64,000 nt of DNA from Piper betle (Eukaryota > Streptophyta > Magnoliopsida > Piperales > Piperaceae), in NCBI GenBank assembly GCA_033002965.1, contig JAURVB010013140.1, positions 1-64,000 of the forward strand. The letters run 5' to 3'. Each line of letters opens with the position of its first letter. The stretch's first letter is position 1. A program made the translations under genes and the position numbers. The notes beneath the pieces were generated by a model. It was not told the DNA's origin. It was given only the letters and a program-made list of their open reading frames with translations, and did not search any database. Shown piece after piece: positions 43,105-55,899 of this stretch.

Positions 43105-46100
43105 GTATGTTCTTTACCGGTTTTGGTTGATGATTCTTGTTTGGGTTGTTGTTTTATTTATAGATGTTTATGTTATAATTTTTATTATATTTTTACCATG
43201 TATATAATTCTCTTAAAGAATTTTAAGTTGTAGTTTAATGTCATTATCATGGGCAGATAAATAGTTATGATTTTTGTATCATCTATGTGTCCAGATCTGC
43301 ACTAGTTGAGCATAAAATACATAACTCATGTTTTAGATGTCAGATTTGTATGATCTTAGTCTTTTTGTTTTCAAACGACATAGATCTACAAGTTATATGT
43401 TGAGCATGTCGACTGATTTGACATGGAGGATTATGGTAAGGTCCAAAATTTGATTAAAGGTCGCAGCTTTCAAGGTTCCAGTGACCTGATCACCCATTTC
43501 CCAAATTTTTACACATTGTTATGATTTTAATTTCATAATATATATTATGATCATATGTTAATAATGTTGTGATCTTAATATTATAAATTTACCATACTAA
43601 AATTACCTCATAAGGCCTGAACAAAATTAATGAAACATTGTGTGCATCTATTGTGTTCTGTGTTGACTGCCTATGTTGTGTGTTTAGTTAAATGTTTGGC
43701 TAAAAATTAGATCACATAAAAATCTATAAAATTACCTAATAAAAAAATAATTTTTTTATCTAACCTTGAAAATTTTAGAGCTAGAGAAAATTCATTCTAA
43801 TGGTTAATTGGATCGGAATTTTGGAGTACATATGAACTAAGTTAATAATCCTATTTCCATTATTTGAATTAAAAAATCTGTGAAAAATATATTCATCTGT
43901 GGGAAAATTATATAATAAATTACAGAGTTTACTAAGTATCCTAATATTTACTATGTAAATTTCTGGAGTATTAGAGTATGTATTTAATTCAGTAGAATTT
44001 TCTAATTCTACCCTAGTTGGGTAAATTATAGAAATCACTAAATCAGAAATCAAGATTAGAAAGATTACCTAGGCTAAATTACAAAGAAGTTGGACTTGAA
44101 ATATTAATGGGCTAATCTTTGAAGTGTTATATAAATATTCTAATTGATCGAAGCCCATTTGTACTTCTCAGGCCCATGGGCCAAAATTTTGAAGTTTGAT
44201 GTACGGTGATGGAGTACTGTTCACAACACATTAATCCGACATTAATTAACCTCAATCAACATGATAATCCACATATTATCACTTGCTAATATTTACTACA
44301 AACCCCAAGTCTTAAACTAGGGGGTCAAATTTCAGATTAATCGGATACCATTTGGTCCGTCCAAAAAATCATCTGATTAAGTCCGACCACAAACCCCTAA
44401 GTATGAAATCATGCACTAAGTAGAATTGTAACCCCAAGTCTTAAATTAAACTACCTAATGATGTTTAACCCATCACTAAGAAAAATAAGTAAGTTAAGTA
44501 AGTATTAAATGTTGTACATGTGTGGAGGCTTTGCCTCATCTTGTGTGCCATTCTAATCCGATTATGATTCGGATTCCATCTCCTATTAGGTTACGTGGGT
44601 TAAGCTCATCAATTTAGGATGCAAGGCTCCACTCATTTAGGTCCATATGTCTCTATTGCTTCACCCTTATGTTTGGCTATTGAGTGACATGTTTAATCAT
44701 GTTTTAAATGATAGGACGGTGTCAGCATCACTTTTATTGGATCCATCTGATACCGGGCCATTTAGTCACATTTTATCGTATGTTTAATAAAACTACAAGG
44801 ATGAGATCCCTTGCTCGTTTTTTAATTGAAGCTATAGAAATGTATGATACAAACCTCTTCCCCAAGCCTATTATATAAGTACGCATTTTTTTACGGATTT
44901 CATGAATAAGAGAGTGAGTGGTATGGAGATATGCAAATTGCACTAGTACCCCTTCTACCCTTAATTGGGGTGCAATGTATGTAGGGTACACGTATGCAAC
45001 GCGTTTTTGGAAATTGTGGCACATTGGTTCCAAGCTACATGGGTACTGTGGTGAGTGACATATGGAAGATGTGAGGGCATAAGCAATATATGTATGTTTA
45101 AATGTTTGTAAGATGCCTCTTTGTAGCCAATTATGGTATGATATGTGGCTCCATCGACCGTCGCTTACCACCATGTATGATTTCGGAAGTTTCTACAACT
45201 TTTTCGTGTGTTTATATACCCATTTGCCAGTAATGTTATATTCCTAGTCTCTATCGGATTAATAATCAATTCTTTGATTGCTGATGTTTTTCTCTAATAT
45301 ATGTAGGTGTTTAGTCTTGTTGACTGGCATAGGCGGATGGATTAGACGGCGCATGGAGGGGGATTTCATGTTGTATTTGTGTTAATTATCAAGTTGATAT
45401 GAAATTGTAATGTAGCATGTTACTGGAATAAGCCTTGAAGTTGTATGAACTTATATGTTTCGGGATAAATCAATTGATTGTTGTTGTGCACGAGTGCTTT
45501 ATATATCATTACATTATCATTGTGGTGTAGATACACTTTGGGGTAGTCTAACTATCTTCTACAAGATATAAACCTCTAAGTCCTGGAACACGATGAGGAG
45601 TTTACCAAGTACACAAAACATATTTGTTGTAGCTATGTGAGTGTGTGATAAAGAAACATGGGTAGGAGGAGCATATGGTTGCCACTGCTTGAAGACCCAT
45701 GTGAAAACTGGGTGTGAGGGTTTGATGCCCTGACATCTGATGATGGTGTGTTTAATTATTTTATTTTCTTGTACATGTTAGGTATGTGAATAGGTAACCA
45801 TGACCCTTGTTCAAATTCATTGCATTTATCTGCTTGTAAGAAATTAAAAAATGTAACGACTCACTTAAATTGAGTAGTAAGAAAAGGTTCATGTCACAAC
45901 AAGCAACCTCAATACTGTAGCCAGGGTGCACCTCTTCTACCTTTGAGAGTGATCATTAACATTTTTAAGAGTCACCACTCATAGTCGTAGGGGAGGTTTT
46001 GCCTCTATTGTGGCTAGGGGTGATCATATAGAATGCTTAAGTTTACGAGTCTCTCTATGCTAGTATGAATCAGAATGCATATGTGATGAAATCCTGTAAG

Positions 46101-46649
46101 GTTGTCCGTCTTAAATCTCCTTGAGGGTTGAAATCAGCTTCCATAAAGTTTATACGAGACTAGTCCAACAAATAGTTTTCCAAATTATAACTTCGCACTT
46201 CGATCCGCCCTTGGACCAAAAAATGGGGTGTTACAAATGCGGTTGCCTGAGGTCGACAGCTCCCATTTTGCCCTTGTGAGAGTTCTTGAGGAAGTATATG
46301 AGATTTTTATTCAATAGGAGGGCCAACTCTCCTGTGCCAGTTTGATATTAGTAATTTTCTAGACCAGTAACACTTGTTACTGCCGTTTTCTTTATATATA
46401 TGTTGGTGAGGATTAAATACTGGATATGCCATCTTGGACAAAGGAGCAGTGAGGTCTCTTGCACACACATGTTAGATGATTCAACGTTTAATATTTTGTT
46501 ACGATGTTATTATATTGAAAATGATGTGATTAAATGCAAAACATGATGATATGACATGAATGTGAATAGAATGCACACGTGGGTCGAGACTTAGATTTAG
46601 AGGGATTTAGATGATTGATTAAATTTCTGTCTAAATGCAAATATCTTTA

Positions 46650-46680
<31 letters not shown>

Positions 46681-46995
46681 TACATGTTGTATATGATGTT
46701 TTGAAAGGGTAGCTCCTATTTGTACTTTAAAGGGAGACTCTGTCCATTTTATTTATTTACTTTTTTAAAATTCTTATTAATTTATTGTAATTGTTTTTGG
46801 TGTGTAAATTAGTTTGCATGTCATTCATGTGTAGCGCGTTAGGATTTTGTGCATGCATCCATGCATCACGAATAGTTTTTCATCTTAATACTGCACATCC
46901 TCACGAGTTGGGTTCGGGTTAGTCGACCTAACCAGGACAAGTGACATTCCAGTTTGGTTCCCAAGCGTAAACCGGATTTGCGGTGTTACTCCTTC

Positions 46996-49307
46996 CATAT
47001 CACCTGCCACGGTACTCGAGTGGCAAAAGGAACAGTTAAGTTAGTGCCACAAATTCTGGAAATGTGCTGTGTTGCGTAGTACCCTCATACACAGCACTTC
47101 CTTAGGGTTTGAAAGAGTACGAGTGCGGTCCATACATATCTCCGTACTACTCATTCTCTTATTCGTGAAATCTTGAAAAATGCGCATACTTATATAATAG
47201 GCATAGGAAAGAGGCTTGTATCATAAATTTCTGGAGTTTAAGTTCAAAAACCAACAAGGGATCTCATACTTATAGTTTTATTCAAAATGCGTAGAAAACA
47301 TGGTTAAACCCGACATCGGAGGGATGAAATAAAATGCCGCCGATGCCGTCCTACATATAAAATACGATTAAACTCGACATGCAAGGAGTCAAGCAGAGAG
47401 GGAGAGTCCTACAGATTTGTGGTCCAAGCTCTAAGCGTATCTACACATCTACGGCGAGTTCAGACTCCGAGACTTACATCGGAACCCACTACTAAGTAAA
47501 ATACTAACATTTCTACATGATGCATGCTCCTGGTGTGTGCTCATATCATCAATACATCCTAATAAAGAAAATAGTACTAACAAACTTGAAACTAAACATG
47601 TTGCACAAAAATCGAGACATAATAATAATAAATAAGTAAATAAGAAAATGCACTCATAGATAATTAGATAAATAATAAATACATAAACATAAACAATACT
47701 CTAATCATAAAATAATAACATAATTATTCTATTTAAATACATAGGTAAACACAAGTAAATATCATATATACTCGTATTAGTAAACACATAAATAATTAAA
47801 TAATAATTCATTAAATAAATAAATAGTTAATATTCATTAATCATGAATAATAAATAAAATAATAAATAAAGAAAAATAATCATAATATCTAATCATGCTA
47901 AATCATGTGAATATGCATCACAACTAACATAGAGGTTCTCGAATTACCGAAAATGGTGCAAGAATAGACAAAAATGAGCTGAATTGGACCGAATTGAGTT
48001 GAACCTGATCAAACCAAATGGGCTGAACCAACCCGGTCTAGGTTAACTAGAAAATGGGTTGGGTTGACTAGGTGGGTATGAACTGGACTGATGGACTTGG
48101 ACTTGGGCACAGGCTGGTAGCCTAATGAACACGGGCATGACCAGGCGGACGCGGGCATGACCAGGCGGATGTGGGCACGACTAGACAGACACGACATGGG
48201 CAGCCGGGTAAACGGGCCGACCAGGGGGTGGCGGTGCCCGTTGCCAGAATACAACAACGATGGCATGGCTGGGGTTTCCGCCGGTTATGATCGGTAGGGG
48301 GCATCAAGGCAGAGCTGCTAGTGGTGAGGGTTGGCAGAATTCGGCCATTGGCGGGCCAACAAACAGCAAGAAAGAGGGTGGATTGCCGTCGGCAACGATC
48401 GCAGCCTCGGCGGTCATCGTGGGTTGTCTGCAAATGGAGATCTCAGCAAATAGAAGTTGTGTGGGTGGTCAGACTGGCCGGAGGTTGTCTCAAAATGGCC
48501 CAAACGATGGCCGTGACGGCATAGACGGGCTCTAAAAACTTCCTCATCGGCGGTGACTACGGCAGCGCCGGTGGTCGTGAGTGGTATAAATGGAAAGCCG
48601 GCTGTGAGGCGGTCATAGGGGTGCCGGTCTAGTGGCTTGGGGTGAGGCAGAGACTCACCGGTTGTGAGCTGAAGTGGTGTAAAGTTATGAAAATGTGGGA
48701 AGGTTGCTGAAAATAAAAGGGAGAATACTAGTGTTGCCGTGGATAGCTTGGATCTTGCCACATGGCACGATCGAAAACTTCGATAACTTGTGGTCTAGTA
48801 GAACCCACATATGGACAGAAAGCTATGATCGTGACCGTCCAAAGTCAAAACTGACTCGAGTCATAAAATTGACTTTATAGGCGGGAATCGAGGCAAGAAG
48901 GTTAAAATGGGCCTCAAACCCTGAACTAAATCAAGCTGGGCCCACAAGGGCACAATCGTGTGATCCAAAATTCCTATGCTACTTGCAAATGAAATACCCA
49001 AAAATCCCAAACGATTACTAAACACTGCAACAGCCTAGGTCTAGGCCTAAAATCCTAGCTAACCCATAAAATCATATGTATACAATGTGTATGCACTAAT
49101 AACTCATGCTCTACTATATCATAACTTAAACTATAATATACATGTCGGGTATACTTAACCTCCATAATATGCTCATATGGTCATCTAGATCTCATACTCA
49201 TATTCTTAAAATCATTATAGGTCAAGCTCGCTTGAATTGACTCGAGACTGGTCCGAACCAGAAAATTACATGCAAGTAAAACCCTTACCCGAAGTTGGGG
49301 TTTTACA
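46996..49307 (-). repeat. Right-hand piece of the split 3' LTR
   Basis: The continuation of the LTR begun at 35623. It contains AT-rich sequence with TTAATCATGAAT near 47840, matching the window start and 10600. A GC-rich part spans 48180-48660, and the LTR start lies at 49307. The same family supplies the fragments at 1-113, 397-650 and 10135-11232. Confidence 0.75.
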
Positions 49308-49766
49308 ACCTCTCCTCCTTTTAAAAATTTCATCTTTCGAATTTCTCAAATCGCTGCAATCAGAGGACTTAACTGAAGATGTCATCTCGTTGGAAAACTA
49401 GTAGCTCTCCCTCGAAAGCTAGTTGCACACGGCCCAAATATACCAACATGAAGCTGGAACACTGAACACTGATGAAGATTGCTAGCTCCTTACTAATTTG
49501 GGTGGACAGAACCACACATGGTCGAATCATTAGGCTAAATATGCCATAAAAGTTGGAATCGTCTAACTGGATTGACCATACAAGCTATAATCATATGGCT
49601 GGATTAACCATACATGCTAGAATCATCTTACTGAACAAATTCCTAGGGTCAATGCAAACTATGGGGACTAAAATGCAATGACCTCGGCAAGAAAAACCTA
49701 GGTTCACCCCTAAGAGTCTATGGGGTGGTCAAGCAAGTACTCTAAGGTACTGTAGGGTACTAGTCT
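49308..49766 (-). mobile_element. Polypurine tract and 3' internal end of the large minus-strand element
   Basis: Immediately right of the LTR start, the minus strand reads AAAAGGAGGAGAGGT (49308-49322), the polypurine tract. No integrase or other coding domain is visible. The solo LTR at 49767 interrupts it after AGTCT, and the same internal sequence resumes at 55900. Confidence 0.65.
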
Positions 49767-50229
49767 TGTAAAACCCACGATTCGAGTTAGGGTTTTATAT
49801 TCAGAACCGGTCGAGTCGACCGTTATTTTTTGAATTGAGTCAGTTTCAGGACACGTGTACCGAGCCGACGCCGGTCGCGTGTATGAGCTATGAGGGTCAT
49901 GCGTACCCAAGTATATGATGATAACGTCATGAACACAGCAGAACAGAATGAGTTATCAGAATATATGAGAGTATGCCAGTGATTTTTTTTATTATTTTTA
50001 CATATAATGGATCGTAGAATTAGTTTTAGGTCGTTTATTGCGTCAGGATGCGTTACGGGCATTTCGGGTGGGTTGATAGCTCTAGAGCATATCATTATGA
50101 TTTTTTTTGATGTTGTTTGATTTTACGGGATTTTTCCCGATTTTTATGAATTTTTTTAGGATTTAATACGACCTAGTTATTATACTTGACTCGAGCCGGA
50201 GACGAGTCAAGTCTTAATTACAAGTTTGC

Positions 50230-50910
50230 CACCCAACCTTTCTTCTCCACGACGACATTTTCTCCCCACGCCCAAACCCCGACGCCGCCGCTGTCGGCGC
50301 CGCCCGGCCGCTGATCGTCGCCGCCCAGCTCCGCCACGGCGTCGCCGTGCCGCCCCGACCAGCCCCGGCCGCTGCCAGGCCGCCGCAACGTCGGAATCGG
50401 CTCGCCTAGCGCCGCGGCTACATTTCGGTCGCGTCGCCGATTCCGCCGCCGGCGAGCATCGCCACCACGATCAGGTGGTCGCCTCAGCACCCTCGACCAC
50501 CTAGTGACGCTTCCTGACCGGAGCGGAGGCCGTCGCCGCCGTGGCCGGCCGGATCTAGCAACCACCACGGCCGGCCTCTGTTTTGCCGTTTTCCGGCGAG
50601 CCGCCGCCTCCATTGGCCACGCTGAGGTCATAGATGAGTCGGGGCCGCCGAGCCGGTTCCGAGGGTACCCAACACGACCCCTTTCCGACCAGTAGACGCT
50701 GCCGGCGATTGTCGCCGGAAAACCACCGGAAGTCGCCGGAAAACCGCCGGAAAAATCGGAATTTCTGGGATTCGCCGGAATCCACCGGATCTTCCGCGGG
50801 GCTCACCCAGTGGAGCCCGATCGAACGTCGGACGCCGAGGAGCGCCGAATTCGAGCTCCGAGACGCGCGACGGAACCCTAGCCGTCGCCGATTGCCGACG
50901 ACGTGAGGTA
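50230..50910 (+). other. GC-rich exon-like island of the LTR
   Basis: Strong GC rise with repeated CGCCGGAAAACC units (about 50710-50760) and a conserved end CCCTAGCCGTCGCCGATT then GTGAGGTATAAT. The same island occurs in every full LTR of the family (for example 3310-3840, 28890-29570, 52800-53390, 58880-59500). Open frames exist on both strands but differ between copies, so no protein is called. Confidence 0.5.
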
Positions 50911-51434
50911 TAATTACCTCCGATTGAGTTATTTAAAATTGAATATGATTGTTAGCATAGCATGCTAGAATTAACTAGTTGTCATGATGAATGTTAGCAC
51001 AGTATGCTAGATTTGATTAACCGTCATGAGTAATGCCTAATTATGAGTAAAGGGATGATTGTATGATTTGGGTAATTGCGAATGAACAGTAAGTAGTCTA
51101 ATGAAGTAGATCAGGTCAGAGCATGATAAGTGACCACGACATAAGTTACAGACATGTAATAAAATTAGTATAAATAGGATGAGCTAGGATTAATTAATTT
51201 TTATGATTTTCTGATTGTTATGTTGATGAATGATTGCATTGCGATTGTGATGTTATTGAGTTTGATGCATCATTTAGTTAGCGGGCGTTAGTATTTAGTT
51301 TTGATGTGTAGGTACGGAGTAGGAGCTTGCCGCCTAGGCGCGATGACACGCTTGGAGCTTCTACCAGGTCCGTTTAGGACTCGTCTCTGATTTACTCCTT
51401 CTATTGTATGTTTTATTTATTGCTTGCAGGACGG

Positions 51435-51466
51435 GTTAAGTGGCGTTTTATCGGATCCCACTTAAC
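51435..51466. promoter_or_regulatory. Conserved hairpin upstream of the LTR TATA box
   Basis: GTTAAGTGG (51435-51443) pairs with CCACTTAAC (51458-51466) across a short loop. The same inverted repeat is kept in the LTRs near 2800, 6010, 28385, 39220 and 58385. It may be a protein-binding site or an RNA structure; no function is known to me. Confidence 0.6.
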
Positions 51467-51504
51467 TCGGGCCATTTAACCGAACATTTTCCGGATTAAT
51501 AACC

Positions 51505-51532
51505 CCTCGAGGATGAGATCCCTCGAGGATGA
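51505..51532. promoter_or_regulatory. CCTCGAGG direct-repeat palindromes
   Basis: Two CCTCGAGGATGA units 16 bp apart, each with the 8-bp palindrome CCTCGAGG. They lie 42 bp upstream of the TATA box and recur, in part or whole, in other copies (for example 2748-2775 and 28318-28345 on the opposite strand). Confidence 0.6.
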
Positions 51533-51573
51533 TTTCGAAACCAAGATCCACCACAAGTTGCCTTCGGGCCTAT

Positions 51574-51580
51574 TATATAA
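51574..51580 (+). promoter_or_regulatory. TATA box of the LTR promoter
   Basis: TATATAA in CCTATTATATAAATCCC, conserved in all family copies in both orientations (for example 41869-41878 on plus, and about 2694 on minus). Transcription would be expected to start about 30 bp downstream, near the CCCTATATATATA stretch. Confidence 0.55.
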
Positions 51581-52348
51581 ATCCCTACCCAGCCCTATAT
51601 ATATATGTAGTTTTCGCGTTTTTAGTGAGACGAGAGATGGAGAAATCGACTGCACGTACCATGCAGAGGATGCCGTGACAGTCAAAGCGGGCTCTGGATT
51701 AGTGCCAGCGGACTGTTCCATTCCCGAGGGATCCTGATAACTCCGCGTTTGAGTTCCTCACACCCGGAGAACGTGGAGGTTTACGGGTACTGTTTAGTAC
51801 AGCGCATGTCCGGACTTGTGGTTCAAAGGGTACTAAAGGCGACTGCCTGAGAGTACTCGGCCTTCGTGCTCAAGGCCAGGAGAAATATGGAGGTAAGGAG
51901 AGGGCTTAGGATAAAGTTTCACGAGAAGTACTGAAAAAGAAGTGCCGAGAGCAGCATAGTACCAGCAGCAGTAAGTTCGGGATGCTACCGGGTCTGCAGC
52001 CCAGTGGCTCCTCAGTAGTGCCCTTCAGAGTGTTCACGTGGAGTATGATGTTTTCTTTCATATGAGAGTTTGCTCTCATAGCCAGCTTGTTATAGTTATT
52101 TTATTTTCCGGACCAGTAACACTTGTTACTGACGTGTTTTTATACTATATGTAGGTAATAATCACGAGTTGGAGGAGCCAGCTTGGACGGAGGAGCAATG
52201 AGGTCTTGTACACACACACATGTTAGATTTCTGAATGTTTAATTTTGTGTTATTATGTTATTATATTGTGAATGACATGTTCAAATGCATGAGACATGAT
52301 AGAATGTGAAATGATCAGAGTAGCGCAGCAAAAGTGTGATGGGTTAGG

Positions 52349-55300
52349 TGTAAACCCGCGACTCGAGTCAGGGTTTTATAATTGTTAGCCAGTCGGTTTG
52401 ACCGTAGTTTGAGTCGGTTCAGCTTTCAGAACACGTGTGCGGGGCCGAGGCCGACCGTGCGCACGTGCTATGAGGGTTTATGTATACCCAAGTATCGATG
52501 ATAGCGTCAGATACGCATCAGCAGACTGAGTTATCAGTAGATATGAGAGTATACAGTTGATGTTATTTTATTTTATTTTTTATGTTGTGACCGTAGAATT
52601 AGTATTAGGCCGAATAACGCATTAGGACGCGTTAGATGGTATTCGGGTGGGTTATTAGTTATACGACATGTCATTTGGATGTTGTGATATTTTGTTTGAT
52701 TTTATGGGATTTTTCCCAATTTTTCTAGATTTTTCTAGGATTTATTCCGAGTCCGTTATCATTCTTGACTCGAGCCCGTGTCGAGTCAAGTTTTATTTAC
52801 AACCTTGCCATCGCCCTATACACTCATCTTCCTCCCCAAACCCATCCCGTGTTTTCACCGCCGCCGCCCTTCGGATTTTGCCGCCGCCACCGACGCCAGA
52901 CCGCCGCCGGTCGACGCCGCCCAGCCCGGCCGTGCCGTCGCCTTGCCGCCTCGACCACGCCCGGCCACCGTCCGGCCGTCGCAACTGCCGGAAATCGCCC
53001 TCGATTTCCCGCCGATCCCGACGCGATTCCGCCGCCGTCTGCGCCGGACCGCCGCCGCCGTGACGTCGGAGTTCTTCCCCCGACCTCCCCTACCTTTCCC
53101 CTCTACTTAGAGCCGCCGTCGAGGGTCGGCCGTGGCTCTGATCAGAGCGGCCGACCGCCCCGGCCGCACTCGACGCCGCCGTTGGTGGCCATCGCCGCCG
53201 CGGCTGCCTTCGTCGTCACCACCATTGGGTTCAGCTCACCGAGGCGGTGCTAACCCCTACCTCCGATTGCCTCGCCGGAGCAGTCACCGGAAAACCACCG
53301 GAGCTGCCGGAAACCGCCGGCATAGTCGCCGGAAAACCGCCGTCTTCGTCCGTCGGCACCGATTTCAGCGCCGATCGCGAGGTGGTTCTTCCTTCTTATT
53401 TTTTAGAATTATTACATACTTATTGTGATCATAGTAGCATATTAGAATTAATTTTATTAACTTCATGCTTTTAGTTTAATTAATCATGATTATGATAAAC
53501 ATGTGATGATTAGGGTAAATTGTGTTGTATGATGTGAATGCTTAGTTATGAAATTGTTAGCAAACCATTGAATAGTTAATTAAATGCTTGTTAACTAGTT
53601 AATTTATGAATATGTATGAATTAGGTTTTTGCATGCTAACATTATGAAATTGTTAGTAAACTATTGAGTAGTTAATTAAATGCTTGTTAACTAGTTAATT
53701 TATGAATATGTATGAATTAGGTTTTGCATGCTAACATTAAGCTAAACAGATTAAATTGATTAAACCATTGTCACCTAATTAGAATAGGTATGCTTTGAAA
53801 TTGGAATTAAAAGTGCTAGGTAATAAGTAACATATGAAATGATAAAATTATTAACTTGCTTGACAATTAGAGATGTAGGGAAATTGTCGAAATAATTGTC
53901 ATGTTTGATTAGATGATTGTAGGCATGTGGATATATTAGTTATATAGGTGTGCATCATATATGTACGGGCGTTAGTAATTAGTTATGTTCATGTAGGTTC
54001 GTTGCAGGAGCTCGCCGTCTAGGCACGAGACTGCGCTTGGAGCTTCTGACAGGTCCGTTAGGACACGCTTCTCAGGTTTTATCGCTCCATTCTATCGGTG
54101 ATTTGATTTATTGATCGTAGGACGTGTCAGGTGGATGATTTATTGGACCCCACCTAACACGGGTCACTTGGTCGATGTTTTTCGGAATTAATAACCCTCG
54201 AGGATGAGATCCCTCGAGTTTGTTTTCGAAAATAAGATCCACCTCAAGTTGCCTTCGGGCCTATTATAATAAATCCCGACCCAGCCCTATAAATAGTTTT
54301 ATCGAGTTTTCAGTGAGACAAGAGAAGATGAGTCGACTGCACGTACCATGAGCGGATGCCGTGCCAGTCAAAGCGGGCTCTGGATTAGTGCCAGCGGACT
54401 GTTCCATTCCCGAGGGATCCTGACAACTCCGCGTTTGAGTTCCTCACACCCGGAGGACGTGGAGGTTTACGGGTACTGTTTAGTACAGCGCATGTCCGGA
54501 CTTGTGGTTCAAAGGGTACTAAAGGCGACTGCCTGAGAGTGCTCGGTCTACGTGCTCAAGGCCAGGAGTAATATGGAGGTTCGGAGAGGGCTTAGGATAA
54601 AAGTTTTACGTGAAGTACTGAAAAAGAAGTGTCGTGAGTGGCACAGTACCAGATAGATTGGGATGCTGTTGAGTCAGCTGCTCGACGGCTCCTTTATAGT
54701 TGCCCTTATGAGAGTTCTTGAGGAAGATATATATGATGGTTTGCTTTCCATGAGAGTTTGCTCTCATGTTCCAGTTTGATATTAGTTATTTCCGGACCAG
54801 TGACACCCGTTGCTGACGTTTTTCTACTATATGTAGGTGAGGATGAGGATTGGTGTACGCCGGCCTCGACGAAGGAGTAGCGCTTGCATTGCACACACAT
54901 ACCTGGTGCCGCGCCGACTTTTGCGTAAGATGTGATGTGATTGGCTTTTGTAAGATGTGATGTGATGTGTTTGTGAGACTTGTAGATCTTGTTTAGAAAT
55001 GTATGAATTTTCTTAGAAATGTTTTGGAAAAGTTCCAATGCCCAGGATGATCAGCTATGTTAAGTTGAAATGAACAAAAACACGATGAACATGAATTGCA
55101 AGTGGGCTAGATGCCAATTACGATATGTGTAGATAGTTTGAAGTCTAGTGTGATATAAATTATTGTTTTATATATATATTTATTGTGCCGTATTTTAACA
55201 GGTCATCCCCTTATTGCACTTTTAGGGGAGGCTCTGTCCGTTTTATTACGGGTTTTATGAATTTTATTGTTGTTTTAATTATTTTGGTGTGCGATGATTA

Positions 55301-55510
55301 TCATGACATTCACGTAGTATCCTGTTAGGGTTTTGCATCTCATTCATATATTATTTGCGCATTAGCGGCGTGCTCCATCTTGAGACGTCGAGAGGGTTAT
55401 ATCGTAGCCGTTTAGGTTTTGGGTCAGCCAACTTAATCGGTTTACGAGTAGTTCGATCCTTTGTAACAGTTCTGGTCCGGGTTGAGCGTAAACCGGATTG
55501 GGGTGTTACA
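52349..55510 (+). mobile_element. Solo LTR (plus) nested in another LTR
   Basis: TGTAAACCC...TTGGGGTGTTACA, with perfect copies TTAGG (52344-52348 and 55511-55515). 3,162 bp. A duplicated segment with TTAACTAGTTAATTTATGAAT occurs twice near 53580-53740, which partly explains the extra length. The host LTR resumes at ACCCAAAG. Confidence 0.9.
53560..53745. repeat. Local tandem duplication (~93 bp) in the nested LTR
   Basis: The block with GAAATTGTTAG, TTAATTAAATGCTTG and GAATTAGGTTTTGCATGCTAAC or near variants is present twice in direct orientation, with few differences. Confidence 0.8.
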
Positions 55511-55899
55511 TTAGGACCCAAAGTTCAGAGAATGATGAATATAATAGATTAGAAGTATGTGTGAATGCTATCGTTGCTATACGTATATATGTTTGGATAT
55601 ACGATTTTGACAGGGTGACCCCTAATTGCATTTTTAGGGGAAATTCTGTCCCTTTTATTTTATAATTTTTACAAATTTTGATTGTAATTGTGTTGGAGTG
55701 AAATTTAGGTTGCATGTCATCCATGTAGTATCATGTTAGGGTTTTATGAATTTATCCATACATAACAAGTCATTTTTACATCTTAAGACGCCGAGATTGG
55801 ATCCGTATGAGTTAGGTTCGGGTTAGCCAACCTAACCGGGGCTGGTAACATGCCGGTTCGGTTCACGAGTGTGAACCGGATTTGGGGTGTTACAAGTCT

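Larger units (their letters stand above)
42323..46235 (+). mobile_element. Solo LTR of a distinct 3.9-kb family (plus)
   Basis: Starts TGTAAAACCC, ends ATGGGGTGTTACA; 5-bp copies GATGC (42318-42322) and AATGC (46236-46240), one transition apart. The host LTR resumes after it with GGTTGCCTGAGG. At 3,913 bp it is longer than the other LTRs. It contains a CCATACC minisatellite, a TATA box with a short leader ORF, and a late segment resembling the LTR at 46996-49307. No gag or pol. Confidence 0.82.
36113..46990 (+). mobile_element. Solo LTR (plus), interrupted by two further insertions
   Basis: The start is worn (ATGACCCATGACC at 36113) and the end is GGTGTTACT at 46990. The likely target copies are CCTTT (36108-36112) and CCTTC (46991-46995), one transition apart. 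It is interrupted by 37604-41611 and 42323-46235. Without these it is about 2,947 bp, equal to the family standard. The order is GC island (36550-37010), AGCTC-CTAGGC module (41616), hairpins and TATA (about 41750-41880), 3' end. Exact ends carry a 1-2 base uncertainty. Confidence 0.75.
35623..49307 (-). mobile_element. 3' LTR of a large minus-strand element, split by insertions
   Basis: The left end TGTAACACCCTG (35623) and right end GGGGTTTTACA (49307) are TG...CA termini. The LTR is interrupted by a plus-strand LTR at 36113-46990; the two pieces (35623-36112 and 46996-49307) sum to about 2.80 kb, the expected LTR length. On the minus strand a purine-rich GGAGGAGAGGT directly precedes the LTR start, so this is a 3' LTR and its internal region lies to the right. 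The GC-rich part is at 48200-48600. The ORFs here are small and unsupported. Confidence 0.75.
49767..55894 (+). mobile_element. Solo LTR (plus), interrupted by another LTR
   Basis: TGTAAAACCC...GGGGTGTTACA with perfect 5-bp copies AGTCT (49762-49766 and 55895-55899). It contains a nested LTR at 52349-55510; the net length is about 2,961 bp. Its landmarks are a GC island at 50230-50900, a donor-like GAG|GTATAA at about 50907, an acceptor-like TTGCTTGCAG ending near 51429, hairpins at 51435-51466, the TATA box at 51574, and a second acceptor-like TATATGTAG near 52154. Confidence 0.9.

Noticed and set aside
43400..45300. Possible gene in the low-complexity stretch of the 3.9-kb LTR
   Set aside because: Only short AT-rich ORFs on both strands (43781-44053, 44773-45174), with no motif or codon signal. 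The latter overlaps the LTR promoter-like region.
52800..53390. Captured gene exon in the GC island
   Set aside because: I recognised no host protein in any frame, and the CCGGAAAA units are short tandem repeats. It remains only as an exon-like structure question.
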